Source: Chrysemys picta bellii (lineage: Eukaryota > Chordata > Testudines > Emydidae). From it: a DNA stretch of 64,000 bases. The translations under genes and the position numbers were made by a program. The notes under the pieces are model-generated. The model searched no databases and was not told the origin of the DNA. It saw nothing but the letters and a program-made list of their open reading frames with translations. Shown here one piece after another: positions 33,346 through 45,957 of the stretch (within the stretch, counting starts at the first letter, position 1; every line of letters begins with the position of its first letter). Where the stretch lies: NCBI RefSeq assembly GCF_011386835.1, contig NC_088801.1:20756824-20820823 (forward strand), in the 5' to 3' direction.

Positions 33346-36150
33346 CTTCAGTGGTAACTATCTCAAAGTGCCAAGTAAAAATTATCTTATCATCCTGCAC
33401 ACAGTTCATATAGTTTGTAACAATTAACTACAACAAAGAGAGAGACTTCATTTTGTTATGGATGAACTCCTATGTATCTATGAGTACCTGTTTCAATACT
33501 AATTCATGTTCACTGTAAATCATTTTTATTGAGGGTAATTGATTTATAGGAAGTGTTTGGTTTTTTTTTTAACCTTCAAAGCAGATGATGATAGCTTGAA
33601 GTAATATATAATAAGACACTGATCATATTGATTTTTAGGGTGTGTGATATGGCTGAGTCCTCATACTGGTTATCACATTTTACTAATGTGTGTGATTTTT
33701 TGACCACTTATACATTTTAAGGGCTGGTGCCAATTAAATAACATGGCTCTGATCAAGCGAAGCTCTTGAGCATATGTTCAATTTTAGGTATGCAAGTATC
33801 CTCACTGAATTCACTGGAATTACTCGTGTACTTAAAGTTTAAGCATGTGCTTAAGTGCTTTGCTGGCCTACAGCTTATGAGAATGACATGAAATAAGACC
33901 AGATGAAAAATATAGGGCCAAAATTACCTTTGCGGTAAATGGGCTCAGTTCAGTGGTGTGCCAGACTCCAGTGGTGAAAATGATTCTACATTTGTAGCAC
34001 TCTGTAAATTTACGGCTCTATATGAGAGATTTCTAATAATATAAATAAAACAAAATCCCACAGCACACTGCTGTGTACCAGTAGTTATCAAAACCCATTC
34101 ATTTTTACTGTCACACATAGCACATAGCCCCACAGGAAAAACTTTAAGTTCTTATTTTTTTAATGTATTTGAGTCTCTTAAAAAAAAAAGTTTACATAAT
34201 TTATCACTGCAGCCAGTTGGAAAAGATATTGCCTGGTTTAAAAAACAAACAAACCAGAAGTCAGTGGAGATTTCTGAATCCCCCAAGCCCCCTACAGCTT
34301 AATGAAAACTCTGAAAAAATTAAAATCAGAATTACTCTCCAATCACCCAGTTTGGCTCGGCAAATCATAAAAATGAGAGGAGAGAAGGGTGGAAGATGTT
34401 TCAAATCATTACCAGGTTAATAAAAGTGTCATGAATCTCATGCTTTGTCTTCTTACCAGGTAATACGATGTCTTATTACCTAATGCATATTTGTTAGAAA
34501 TGACCAAATTCAGTGCCAGCCATTAAGACTTCTATTTAAGAAGAACTAGCATGCTGCAGAATCCTGAAATGAATGGAAAGAATTTTTTGTTATCGAGCCA
34601 CTATTAACATATCATCCAGATAGATTAACTGTCTGATACCCATACGCCTTGCTGATCTCAGTAACACTATAAATATCTCTGAGGCAGTTACAAAGCTTCA
34701 AAAAATAATTAATGCCCATTGGTGTTACTTTCCTTTCAAATGAAATCTTAAAAACATTCAAAACTGTTGACAAAACTGAGCTTTTATGAAGGCATTTGCT
34801 ATGGTCTATTTTTCTTCTATAATTTCTCTAGTTTGTAAGTCTTCTGGGCTGTTCATCTTCAGGGAGTTCTGCATTAGAGAAGGAATTAAAGGTTTTAGAT
34901 TCCACATGAAGATTGTTAGATTGTAAGCAATAAACTAAAACCAAGCCCTTAAAAAACCTAAATTATAGGAGTTTTCAACCTCACCTGTTCTAGTGCTTCT
35001 TTTATTAATAATTCTGGTGTTTCCACTATTTTGAGATATAACCAGAAAGGAAATAAATCCATTCCCTGAATAAGGCTTATTGGAAAAAATAATTTGAAAA
35101 TGAAGTTGAAATGTTTATTCTTTCGCCAAGATGCATAATATCAGAAATTCTTATTGCAAAGTAACTAGTATATGTCTTCTTCGGTGGAGAGGGAATAATT
35201 TTTTTAAGTAATTCACAAATCATTTAATCTATACCATCAGATGGCCCCCTTTACCCTAATCTTTCTTTTATTATAAGAAAAGCCCCCAATCCCTTCAGAC
35301 TGAGAGAAAAAAAGTTAAGAACCATTTTTTCCCCCAACTCCTGCACAGTGCTTTAAATAAGAGTTACTTATATTATTCACATAGGAAGCATTTCACTCAG
35401 TCATCACCACTGGCAATTTTGCTGATTTAGAAAAGACATGATTGTTTTTGATGGATCAGTCTGAGGGGCGTGCCAAACCTTGTTCTGCTGTTAAGTTTTC
35501 GGTTTCAATTTCATATCCCGGAACATTAAATCTCCTGTTTTCTAACAGGTCATAGTCAGTACTCTGCTCTTGAGAAGATCAATTTTCTAGATGCTAGTAA
35601 ATGAAAGAATGAAGACACTGCTGTGTCAAAAATCATTGCTGGATTCTAGTGAGTTTCATTTACAAGAGAAAAGCGGCCAACAGAGTATTCCTAACAGTTA
35701 ACCTTCATGCACACAGGCCTATGGAACAGAAAATGCCATCTAGGCCAAAGTTGGTAAAGATAATATCAGAAAGACAAATGATCATGATGGGACACAGAAA
35801 TGTTCGCTACTAGGTCACTGGTTCAAATCCATCCAAAAGTTACTAACATTAAAAAGGTTAAAGGATTTAAGTTACTGAGAACCTGAGACTTTGAGAGATT
35901 TCACTGCCATTTATCAAAGAAGACTTAATGATACTGATATTAACCTCAGAAACAAAAGGGCTTGTAAAAGGACAGAAGGAATAGAAGCAACCAAGCATGC
36001 AGTAAGTTCACCAGTCCTAATAAGGCAACAAAAACAGAAGTTTGAACCAAGGGGGACGTGGAAGAAAACGTAAGTGGGGAAAATTCTCATTATTAGTAGA
36101 AAGAGTACCAGTATGTATCAATGTCACTTTTGGCCCACATAAAGAATATT
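33346..36150. other. Unassigned AT-rich region
   Basis: About 2.8 kb, AT-rich, no repeat termini or coding sequence recognised. Small frames at 34163-34420 and 35891-36073 carry no motif I know. Confidence 0.45.
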
Positions 36151-36158
36151 GACACTAT

Positions 36159-36446
36159 GGGTATGTCTACACTGCAATTAGACACCTGCAGCTGGCCTGT
36201 GCCAGCTGATTTGGGCTCACAGGGCTCACGCTAAGGAGATGTTTAATTGCTGTGTAGACATTCAGGCTCAGGCTGGAGCCCAGGCTCTGGGACCATGAGA
36301 GATGAGAAGGTCCCAGAGCTCAGGATAAAGCCCACGCGTGAATGTTTACACCACTATTAAACAGCCCCTTAGACTGAGTCCTGTGAGCCCAAGTCAGCTG
36401 GCACTGGGCCAGCCTCAGATTTTTAATTTCAGTGTTAGACATACCC
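36159..36446. mobile_element. MITE with gggtatgtctacactgc ends
   Basis: Left end gggtatgtctacactgcaat and right end 'gtgttagacatacccta' are inverted. The middle repeats 'tgggctcacagggctcacgc' and 'gcccacgcgtgaatg'-like blocks in inverse order. A fragment of the same end occurs at 53780-53805. Target duplication not found, so superfamily not fixed. Confidence 0.7.
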
Positions 36447-36951
36447 TAAGTAAATATCCTTTTAAAAGAAAGTAGAGTAATTGCTGGGCGAAAATCCATA
36501 ATCATTACTGATGATGAGGAAAAATGTTCCAGAAGAGGATCCAGCAACTGAAGAGACATCTGGAGTGGCAGCTAAAGAAACATGAACATGCTTTCCTTGA
36601 TGCAAATGTGTTGAATACTGTAAATGCAGCGCATACTAGAGCACACATCAATAGCCTCTCAGGAACACTTGCCAAAACATTTAAACCTCTGTGTCTGTTT
36701 AGGACTGAATGCATACGATGATAATGATAGCAGGACATTCAGAAGTATTAGCCTACGGAAATAACAGCATTTTCAAAGGGAAGGGTTTGCAAAGCCTCAT
36801 GGGGGCAAACGAGTCATGCAGAGGTGACTGGGAACATGGTTTCAATGTCCCATGATGCAGTTTTCTCAAGCCTATAATTTTATCTGCATCCCATAATGTT
36901 CTTGTGCCTCTTCAAAAGCCCCACAAACTCTCGCATCTGCCACCTCTGTGA

Positions 36952-37690
36952 GAGTCATAGAATCATAGAAGATTAGGGTTGGAAGAGACCTCAGGAGGTC
37001 ATCTAGTCCAATCCCCTGCTCAAAGCAGGACCAACACCAATTAAATCATCCCAGCCAGGGGTTTGTCAAGCCAGGCCTTAAAAACCTCTAAGAATGAAGA
37101 TTCCACCACCTCCCTAGGTAACCCATTCCAGTGCTTCACCACCCTCCTACTGAAATAGTGTTTCCTAATATCCAACCTAGACCTCTTCCACTGCAACTTG
37201 AGACCATTGCTCCTTGTTCTGTTATCTGCTACCACTGAGAACAGCCAAGCTCCATCCTCTTTGGAACCCCCCTTCAGGTAGTTGAAGGCTGCTATGAAAT
37301 CCCCTCTCACTCTTCTCTTCTCTTCTGCAGACTAAATAACCCCAGTTCCCTCAGTCGCTCCTCGTAAGTCATGTGCCCCAGCCCCCTAATCATTTTCGTT
37401 GCCCTCCGCTGGACTCTCTCCAATTTGTCCACATCCCTTCTGTAGTGGGGGGACCAAAACTGGATGCTGTACTCCAGGTGTGGCCTCACCAGTGCCGAAT
37501 AGAGGGGAATAATCACTTCCCTCGATCTGCTGGCAATAATCCTACTAATACAGCCCAATATGCCATTGGCCTTCTTGGCAACAATGGGACACTGCTGACT
37601 CATATCCAGCTTTTCGTCCACTGTAATTCCCAGGGCCTTTTCTGCAGAACTGCTGCTTAGCCAGTCGGTCCCCAGCCTGTAGTGGTGCCT
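36952..37690 (-). pseudogene. CR1 LINE 3' portion
   Basis: Minus-strand translation gives the CR1 polymerase C-terminus in order: [80 protein letters not shown]. After a frame change near 37310-37322 come [21 protein letters not shown] and [13 protein letters not shown]. The frame change coincides with an expanded (agaga)n tract. The 3' end 'ggttggaagagacctcagga' (reverse strand sense) lies at 36952-37000. 5'-truncated, otherwise only one obvious disruption, so fairly young. Confidence 0.9.
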
Positions 37691-37774
37691 GGGAGAAGAA
37701 AATGGCAGATGGGAGTAAGGCAGAGAGATGGAATGCAGAAAGCTGTAAGGCAGAAATGGCACGACAGCGAGCTT

Positions 37775-37792
37775 GGGGGGGGGGGGGGGGGG
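37775..37792. repeat. Poly(G) tract
   Basis: Eighteen consecutive G on the plus strand, followed by gagggg. Confidence 0.9.
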
Positions 37793-38374
37793 AGGGGCAA
37801 ATACAGCATGGAGGAGACCTGTACAGGGGGGTCCAGAGGAGAGAAGCCAGTAATGGGAAGGAGAAACAGCTGGGAAAGTAGGGACTAGGACACAGAGTGA
37901 TGCGGGGGGAGGCCAGAAATAACCAGCAAAGTTGGAAAACAAACATAAGGTGGAAACCAAAAACAGGGGAATAGAAATAGGGACACAGAGCTATGGAGGG
38001 AAGCATAGGGCATGAGATCTGAGAGAAGGCAAAAAGCAGTGGGCTCAATATTGGGGAGCAAAAACAAAAGTAGAGAGTTGGGAGCAAAAGGACACAGAAC
38101 AGTGGAAAAGAGCTAGAATGAGGCCAGAAATCAGCACAGAGCTGGTGGTGGGTAGATACAGAGATGAGGAAATTTGAAGGGTGACTAGAGAATGCATGGT
38201 TTTCAAACTGTCAGTGATTGCACAAATTATATAATCACAAGCATGCAAATTAGCCTACACGGTTATGTAAATGCAATGCAAATTTGACCTCCAATATTTT
38301 GAGAGCTCAATATGGGCATGTCTGAAAATAGTCTATCAGCAATCTGGCAGCAACAGGCATACAGATCTCCACAG

Positions 38375-38696
38375 CAGGGATTCTCAACCTTTTTTCTTTC
38401 TGAGTCCCGTCTCTCCCCTCCCCCCCTCCCGTAAAATAACTCCACAGCCCAGCTGTACCACAACAACTGTTTTTCTGCATATAAAAGCCAGGGCCGGCAT
38501 TAGGGGGTAGCAAGCAGGGCAGCTGTCCTTAGCCCCACGCCACAGGGAGCCCCGCAAAGCTAAGTTGCATGGGCTTCAGCCCCACACGGCAGGGCTCGGG
38601 CTTCAGGTTTCTGCTCTGAGCCCCAGCGAATCTAATGCAAGCCCCGCTTGGTGGACTCCCTGAAACTGCTCATGGACCCCCAGTTGAGAACCGCTG
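38375..38696. mobile_element. Composite hAT-type element with an inner cagggccgg element
   Basis: Outer ends cagggattctcaacc and gttgagaaccgctg are inverted. Flanking 8-mers ctccacag (38367-38374) and ctccacaa (38697-38704) match at 7 of 8. From 38489 the interior contains cagggccggcattagggggt and C-rich text ending near 'gcgaatctaatgc' (38626-38638). This looks like a second hAT end family embedded in the first. I recall the composite as a unit in turtle genomes. Confidence 0.75.
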
Positions 38697-38704
38697 CTCC
38701 ACAA

Positions 38705-38989
38705 GATAGCCAAAGGGGTGAGATAGGAAAGATAACTTAGGGGTGGGGTATGTGATGGGTTGTACTGGCCCTTTAAGAATGGAGGGGGCACAAAAGACCT
38801 GTTCCCAGTGTTGAAATGAAGAAAGGCTCAGAAAATGACTGGGTAGAGGAAGCAGTCCCAGGGAATTAGAAGTTGGATGAAAGGACACTATTTCTTTAAG
38901 GACCCATAATTAGGAGCCCTGTAGTGTAGGGTATGGCAGGGTTCCTTTCTCTTCCAGCCAACTGGGAAGAACTTTCAGGAGGAGTGTAC
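38705..38989. other. Unassigned short stretch
   Basis: No supportable feature before the PLE at 39002. Confidence 0.4.
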
Positions 38990-39084
38990 TATATAGACTG
39001 CTTTTCAGATAGCAGCCGTGTTAGTCTGTATCTGCAAAAAGAACAGGAGTACTTGTGACACCTTAGAGACTAACAAATTTATTA

Positions 39085-39122
39085 CAGCATAAGCTTTCGT
39101 GGACTACAGCCCACTTCTTCGG
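39085..39122 (-). other. Hammerhead-like motif, PLE C left arm
   Basis: Minus strand: CCGAAGA, GTGGG/TCCAC hairpin, GAAA, GC-TTAT-GC mini-hairpin, then TG. The base before the predicted cleavage point is G rather than A, C or U, which would inactivate a hammerhead. Confidence 0.35.
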
Positions 39123-39277
39123 CTGCATATAGAGTGGAATAAATATTGAGGAGATATATATACACACATACAGAGAGCATAAACAGGTGGGAGTTGTCTT
39201 ACCAACTCTGAGGGGCCAATTAAGTAAGAGAAAAAATTTTTTTGAAGTGATAATCAAGATAGCCCAGTACAGACAGT

Positions 39278-39583
39278 TTGATAATCATGTGCCAGCAATG
39301 CCCCTCTGCCATGTACATTGGCCAAACCGGACAGTCTCTACGCAAAAGAATTAATGGACACAAATCTGACATCAGGAATCATAATACTCAAAAACCAGTG
39401 GGAGAACACTTTAACCTGTCTGGTCATTCAATGACAGACCTGCGGGTGGCTATCTTACAACAGAAAAACTTCAAAAACAGACTCCAACGAGAGACTGCTG
39501 AGCTGGAATTGATATGCAAACTAGACACAATCAACTCAGGATTGAATAAGGACTGGGAATGGCTGAGCCATTACAAACATTGA
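39278..39583 (+). pseudogene. GIY-YIG endonuclease domain of a Penelope-like element
   Basis: An uninterrupted 101-codon frame ending at a TGA. It carries the cysteine pair CQQC, the PLE GIY-YIG core AMYIGQTGQSLRKRINGHKS (Tyr, Gly, Arg and His in the expected places), then PVGEHFNLSGHS and a C-terminal ELELICKLDTINSGLNKDWE. In full PLEs this domain sits at the C-terminus behind the RT and nicks target DNA for reverse transcription. Here the RT and linker are absent and the frame begins inside the domain, so the product is partial. The frame is open but nothing shows it is expressed; a promoter is not visible. It matches the nuclease remnant at 56940-57260. Confidence 0.85.
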
Positions 39584-39776
39584 ATCTATCTCCCCTTGTA
39601 AGTATTCTCACACTTCTTATCAAACTGTCTGTACTGGGCTATCTTGATTATCACTTCAAGTTTTTTTTCTCTTACTTAATTGGCCTCTCAGAGTTGGTAA
39701 GACAACTCCCACCTATTTATGCTCTCTGTATGTGTGTATATATATCTCCTCAATATTTATTCCACTCTATATGCAT

Positions 39777-39814
39777 CCGAAGAAGTGGGCTGTAGTCCAC
39801 GAAAGCTCATGCTC
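39777..39814 (+). other. Hammerhead-like motif, PLE C right arm
   Basis: CCGAAGA, GTGGG-ctgtag-TCCAC, GAAA, GC-TCAT-GC, TC. Relative to PLE A the loop of the mini-hairpin changes (TTAT to TCAT) while the stem is kept. Confidence 0.4.
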
Positions 39815-39874
39815 TAATAAATTTGTTAGTCTCTAAGGTGCCACAAGTACTCCTGTTCTTTTTATATAGACTGC

Positions 39875-42800
39875 CTTCTCCCACAGAACAATGGGAGACA
39901 CTGAAAGAGAAGGAAGCCAGTGCCAGAGGCTATGCTCCAGACAGAAAGGTCTGGGACTGGGGGCTTCAGGTGTAGCAGACTGGCAGAAGAAGAACTTTGG
40001 GTGTAGAAGAACAGAACTAAGTACGAATGTAATGGGGTGTATTCACCCACTGGAGTCAGTAGGTGAGCTTGTTTGTCTGGTTTTTCTTTTAGCTTCCTTA
40101 AAGTTTACAGTATGGTCTGTTGGGGATTGTGTATTTGGGGACTGTTTGGGAGTGGGGGCCAGGGGGCTTACTAATTGCTAGATGAGTGGGCGCTAGTGAG
40201 TAATCCCTGGCCACAAGGGGGCACTTGGATAGCAACCATCCTGCTATAGGGTGTGAAGGATGAAGAGGGAATCAGTGAAAACAGAGGAGTTGCATTCAGG
40301 CAGGCCTCCCCCAGCCAAGAAACATCAGTTGGAAGAGACTGATGTGGAGAGGCTGGAGTGCAAGTAATACTTGAATGTTCAAGTGCTATAGAATGCAAGC
40401 CTCAAAGGATAATAGGAAAAGCCTAAAAATTGTATTATGAAGCCCTGATACTAGGTTAGTTTTAGAAGAATAATATTCACCAGAATGCACAAACAGCCCT
40501 CTACTTTTCAGAGCTCTGTAGCCCTCTAGCCCCCATTCTGTTTATAAATGTGTCCCTAGAAAACATTACAATTCAGCTACATGGCTTGATCCTGCCACTG
40601 TACATAATTTTCAGTAATATATTATCCATTGAACCTACACTGAACAATCACAATCATCTGTGCTATAAGTTTTTAGCACCTGTTGATAGTTTCACTGATT
40701 GTACTGTGGTGTAATGTTTAGGTTTCCAATGCTGTAGGGGAAGGTTTCCATAAATATAAAATATATAAATTATCCGTGGCGTTTGCTTTGCTTTAACTGA
40801 ATAAAATAATTCCACTCACATGTGGGTTTTGGTGATATATCTTTTTGTTAAAAAAGGGGGGCCTTAAATTACTGACTATGTGGGAAGTGTGCCTTTAGTG
40901 GGAATTACATAGGTAAATCCCTAGACATCACATAAAAATATACGCTCAAGTGTCTGCATTAAAACCATGAAAACATATCCATTCAGCTAAGACTGAAAAT
41001 TTATCCTTAGGTATTCCTGATGTGCCGTGATACAGCAGCACATTAGTTAGACACACAGTGAATTCAGACTAAATCAATAGTTGATACTGTTTTTAAAAAT
41101 ATACCAGTTGAAGATTCTCTCTTAAAATAACAAAGATGTGGCTTGATTTTCATAAGGTTTAGCACAACTTTGCAAGTGCAAACACCTGCACATGCACTTT
41201 TGAAGACCTAATACCTGTGCTTCTAAATAACAGCATCTACCAACAGTGCTCAAAAAGTGTCTGTGCGGGTGCTTATGAAAACACAAAAGAAAGCTTGGTT
41301 TAGAGTGCCTTGAAAATATAATTCTATAGAAACCACTCAGTTATCTATGAAAAACAGATTGGCTCCCTGAATATCAAAATACATTTTTACTAATCAGATC
41401 CCCCTAAATTCACATAGCTTCACGAGCTCTTTGTTTCCATCTGCTCCCCTTACTTCAACACAAGTGTGTACACTCTTTTGATTCGGATACAGTTCTTACA
41501 GGAGACAGTGGGAGCCTTTCCACTGGCTTTGGTGGAATTGGATCAGGACTGTCCCTATTTTGATTTTTTTATTCATAATATGAACATTTGGAATTGTCTC
41601 CTGAAGACAAATTTAAAGTTTCTGATTTGTAATTTTTTGTAGCTTATGAAATCTCATTGTGCCCGTGAAATCTCACTCAGGTACGCCAGATGTAGTTTTA
41701 CTGTCATGGTGGGCTTCCTCTTTTAGTAAAATCCATAAGCGTGGTGGTTAATTGACTTACTGCAGACATCTTTTGAACTGTATGTTTTAGCTCAATTTGC
41801 ACCACATAGTAGACATAGATACCCTGGAACTTTTGAAAAAAGAAAAGCCTCCTAATTTACTGCCAGCAGATGTTTTGTTCTCAGACTCCCACAGTGTTGT
41901 TCAACTCCAATATTCTATTCTCCATACATGTAACACCCCTATGTCTATGGCAGCAGGTGTTCCAGGCATTCAGGGATGGCAGAACAGCAGTTTCTATCTC
42001 TGCCTAAAATACAGCTTTCCCCTAACTGTTCTCTTACAATTTCCTTATCCTGCAGATAATTATTTATTTTAAACTATTTCCTCTTTTCTGTCTTTTTTAT
42101 CTCTGTTTTCAACTATTGTAAAGGTGTTAAGATTGATTACATTCTCTCCATTTCTTCTTAGCTACCATTTGTCACTGTTGTGGGAAAACATCAAAATGAA
42201 GGCTACCTCTATTAAATAGGAAACAATATAAATTCCATGCAATCTGTCCTTGTATAAGGAAAAAAGGAACCTTTTCCCCATGCCCAGATTTGATTTCCCC
42301 ACATAAATCCACACTTGCTCATCCTCCACCAACACCTCATTTCACACTGCTAAAATCTTAGTGAAATGTCTAATTCTGCAAGCAAACTGGTGTATCAAAC
42401 ATTTAAGAAACTATTGCATTTTATCTAGTGAAAGAAACTGTGGTTAGCTCTCTGATAGCAAGTCTCATTGACATGCAATTCATACAAGTTCAATTATGCC
42501 TCTGATAAAAACAATTAGATCTAGAACTTAAAAGTTCAGATTAAAAGGTTTGAAAACTTGGAGAAAGTGATTTTTAAAAAAATATTAAAAGTAAATGACT
42601 TTTTAATTCTATGTATTCATCAATTTGTAAGTTAATGAAATTAATGAAGCAAGAAATGAAATGGAAATACCAGAAGTTGGAACTCCTGTACTTAGTTTAC
42701 TTGCAATAAGCAATCCCAGAAAAGGCCTGTTACCACCAATTAAAACTAGATATACTAAATAGCCTCATTATGAGTGTATTTCTATTAGATATCCCCCCAC

Positions 42801-43079
42801 ATAATTTACAAATATCTTACATATCTGCCTGAAGGAGCACTTGTTGGCCAGCATGAGCCTGAACTCACACTGTAATTGTGCTCAGAATGAGTCTGAAAAA
42901 TATAGGATTTCTGTTAGGGGCTTTTTTTTCCTGCAGACAATATCTGCTTAGATTTCTGTGTCAACATTACATTCTAATGAATCTCTTGAGAAGCTGAAAG
43001 ATACAATATAAAGACAGTGGGGGCAAAATAGAAATTTCCAGAAAAAAATGTGCTTGAGGTTTTTTCTTCCTGGAGAGCC
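39875..43079. other. Unassigned region
   Basis: Three kilobases with no recognisable coding exon or transposon end. 41510-41550 holds another 'ccactggctttggtggaat' word of the old palindromic class. The frame at 41797-42072 shows no motif. Confidence 0.4.
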
Positions 43080-43290
43080 ATAGGTCTAACTTCTTACTCC
43101 CAGATGTAGGCTCCAAAGTCCCATTTTTAGGTGCCACTGTGATCCAAGAAACTCCCAGTCAGCTGCTGACTAACCCTGTAGGCACCTAAATTTACTCAAC
43201 ACTTAAGTTATTCCAGTAAAAGATCCTACATGCCTATGTTGCTGCCTCACTCTAGGCTTCTGGTACCTAAGCCCCAGAGCGATCCTACTT
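43080..43290. repeat. Fragment resembling the dyad 'aggtgcc' repeat
   Basis: Inverted words 'ttttaggtgccact' (43124) and 'gtaggcacctaaattt' (43179), and 'cttctggtacctaagcccca' (43257), resemble the left half of 21590-22250. Relationship tentative. Confidence 0.3.
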
Positions 43291-43299
43291 TGATAGGGT

Positions 43300-43690
43300 A
43301 ACAAGCCTTGTGGATGGGAAGAAGCAGTAGTACTCAACTTTAGTACAGTTTTTGACACTGGCTCACATGACCTTCTCATAAACAAACTAGAGAAATACAG
43401 CCCAGACGGACCTACTGTAAGGTGGATGCAGAACTGACTGGAAAATTGGACTCACAGAGTAGTTATCGATTGTTTAGGTTGGACATTAGGAAAAAAGTCC
43501 TAAGTGAAACCCTGGAACAAATTACCTAGGGAGGTTGTGGAATCTCCATCATTGGAGTTTTTAAAGAACAGGTTAGAGAAACACCTGTCAGGGATGGTCT
43601 AGATAATACTTAGTCCTGCCTCAGTGCTGGGGACTGGATTAGATGACCTATTGAGGTCCCTCCCAGTCCTACATTTCTATGATTCTGTGT
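43300..43690 (+). pseudogene. CR1 LINE relic with internal deletion
   Basis: Two CR1 segments are joined: an RT palm piece (TVFDTGSHDLLINKLEKY from about 43348, the region of the first catalytic Asp) and, from about 43464, the 3' end ('gttggacattaggaaaaaag', 'ggaggttgtggaatctccat', 'gatgacctattgaggtccct'). The intervening ~1 kb of a normal CR1 is missing, so an internal deletion or 5' rearrangement occurred. Ends with 'tctatgattctgtg', the CR1 tail type. Confidence 0.85.
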
Positions 43691-45957
43691 CCACAAGAAA
43701 GTGAACAGAGTTCTAACACACTTTACGTAGGTCATTAAATAGCCATCCAATAGTAACACTACTAAACTAGAGCTTCATCTGATCACTGACAGGTGAAGAA
43801 TTCTGCATCAACATGAATTTTCTAAGCAATTCAATCCGTCAGAGGCACTTACAAAACAAGATTTTGTCTGAAATAAGTAAAAGATCCACATACATGGGTC
43901 ATATATGAAATAGAGCTCAAGTTCAAGTTCTTTATCTTCTCTAACAAATGTTCTGCTCGTTGAAGGCTTCAAGAATTTATTCAAATGCCAGATCTAAATC
44001 TTTTCAGGACAGTTTATTGTTTCCTCTGATTCTGCTTTGGCAGAGGCACAGTATGTTTCACTGTTATCAGAATCCTCTTTTGTTTTCTGTTTAATCCCAG
44101 ATACAGTAGCCGAGAGGGAAAAAAACAGATACTGCAGGCCACAAAATCTCAAATGTCTTCTCTGCCCCTTCTAATATCCTTGCTTTACTTCTCAAATTGT
44201 CAGCACTGATGCCCTGAGATTGTGAATCATTTCAGTCCCAGATGCTTCCATTGTGTTATTCTGAAAGTACTTTCTATCAGATCACCATTTGGCTTCTGAA
44301 ATCCTCCACTTGAATACATGGGTAGTGTCTCCCTCACTAGACTTTTGGGGTATGTCAAAATATGCATGTTATAAATCTCTACTCTTCAGCTTGCTAATAT
44401 GGTTAGAAAGCAACTTATTTTTCTGAAAGTTTAGATAATTCAGCATTACTCTTGGAATCACTACCTAATATATCAAGACATTCCAGCCCAGGGTCATTGC
44501 TGTGAATGTAGAACTTCAGATTACTCACCCTGACAACCAAGGAGTCAACCTTTTAAATCTAGGATTGCTATCATAGACTACAGTTGGGATTTATGACTGA
44601 GTTTTTTTTCTAATGTGTGCATATCAATAAATCATAAATGGTTCTTCTGAGAGAAGTTGAACTCTGCTACTGAGAGCTTCCTACTGAAAAAAAAAAACAG
44701 CTGGCTGGATTGCAGAGTCACATTTTACATTTTACAAAAATTGTGCTGAGCCACTTCACTGTTACTTTTAGATATTATCTAAACTATGGGCTGGATTACC
44801 CTAGATTCTGATGGCATAATCCAGGGTATAGGACCCCGAGGGTATAGCTGCATAATGCACCCACAACCCTCTCCTCTTGATGAAGCCCATAGCCAGTCAG
44901 CACAGCCCCAAGAATGGGCAATGAATACTGGGGAAGAGGGGTTGCAAAGGTGGCAAGGGCATGCCCTGGTTCAGCATCTTTCTTAGGCAGTTTCAGCTGG
45001 AAACTTCCATACAAGCCCTCTACTGCAACTGAATGTGTCCTCCCCAATAGAGCCTGTAAGGTAAGATAGCAGAGCAAACCCTCTCTCTTTTAGTCTGGAG
45101 GTGGCCTCCCACTCATGACCAGTGGTCTCAGCTATCACAAGGATAGGTTCTTATACTGCCCTTATCACTTTTTGCCTTCCAGTAATGCATTAAGCCACGT
45201 GACTAATGTCTGTCATGTGTGGTTTGTTCTTCCACTCATTCGCTCCCGGGAGGGAGAATTGTGAAGGGTTTTTTGGGAGGTGGAGGATAAACGTACACCC
45301 TACTCTGTGCTTATGTCAAGGAAGGCAAGGTTGAAGCAGTGCACCTTCCCCTTGCAACAGAAGGTGCGATGTTCCTTTAGGAATTTGTTCCACAGTCCTG
45401 GGCTAGCCTCTCAAGAAAGTTGTGTCTCGTACATAGATAAGCTTTACCCTTACTGAAGAAAGTTTTATTGTGTGCGTGAAGAGGAATTGTTAATCATAGT
45501 TCTCATCCCAGAGCTTCATGTGATCTTTTAGTTATCCTGGGCCCAGGTCATTGAACGCCATGAAGATAAAGACCAAGACCTTGAATTTGACTCTAATTTG
45601 CACTTAATCCACTGCACCTCATTGCATCAATGTTGGGGGTGGGGGAGGGAATTGGACTTCATCTGCGTACCAGATACAATAATATTAACAACCCCCCTTT
45701 CCAACTAAAATGTAATACAAGTTTGTTGGGCATCTCTAGAACAAAGGGGATGGAGTAGGCTAGTGAATTTGGCCCCATATTTTCTCTTTTATTACACAAT
45801 CTATATACTTTCTGAGCACACGTACTCTGAACATTTACATGCATATGGCATATTTAGCATGGAAATGAGGGGGGAGATGGGAATCTTTTCTCTTCATTTC
45901 TAAATCTCTTCAAGAAGAGCAATTTTTTGGAAGGCTGAATCGTAACATAATGGTGTC
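43691..45957. other. Unassigned region
   Basis: No gene. Text around 45360-45620 ('ccaggtcattgaacgccatg', 'aagaccttgaatttgactct') resembles a dispersed amniote repeat that I cannot name. The rest is unremarkable. Confidence 0.35.

Larger units (their letters stand above)
39002..39862 (+). mobile_element. Penelope-like element with GIY-YIG domain between inverted ends (PLE C)
   Basis: Inverted terminal repeats (39002-39275 minus sense; 39618-39862 plus sense) enclose a short coding segment. A perfect 12-bp direct repeat tatatagactgc (38990-39001 and 39863-39874) flanks the whole. Both arms share 'gtctgtactgggctatcttg', 'gagttggtaagacaactccc' and 'tactcctgttctt'. Only the left arm has the distal tail 'agcagccgtgttagtctgta' (from 39010); the right arm stops at the 'gttcttttt' run. 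No reverse transcriptase is present, so this copy is a 5'-truncated insertion with an added inverted end, the arrangement known for Penelope copies. Confidence 0.9.

Noticed and set aside
37307..38087. Frames of 180-217 aa on the minus strand upstream of CR1
   Set aside because: Only the last ~120 residues are CR1 polymerase; the N-terminal Ser/Pro/Leu-rich part is translated from flanking purine-rich DNA.
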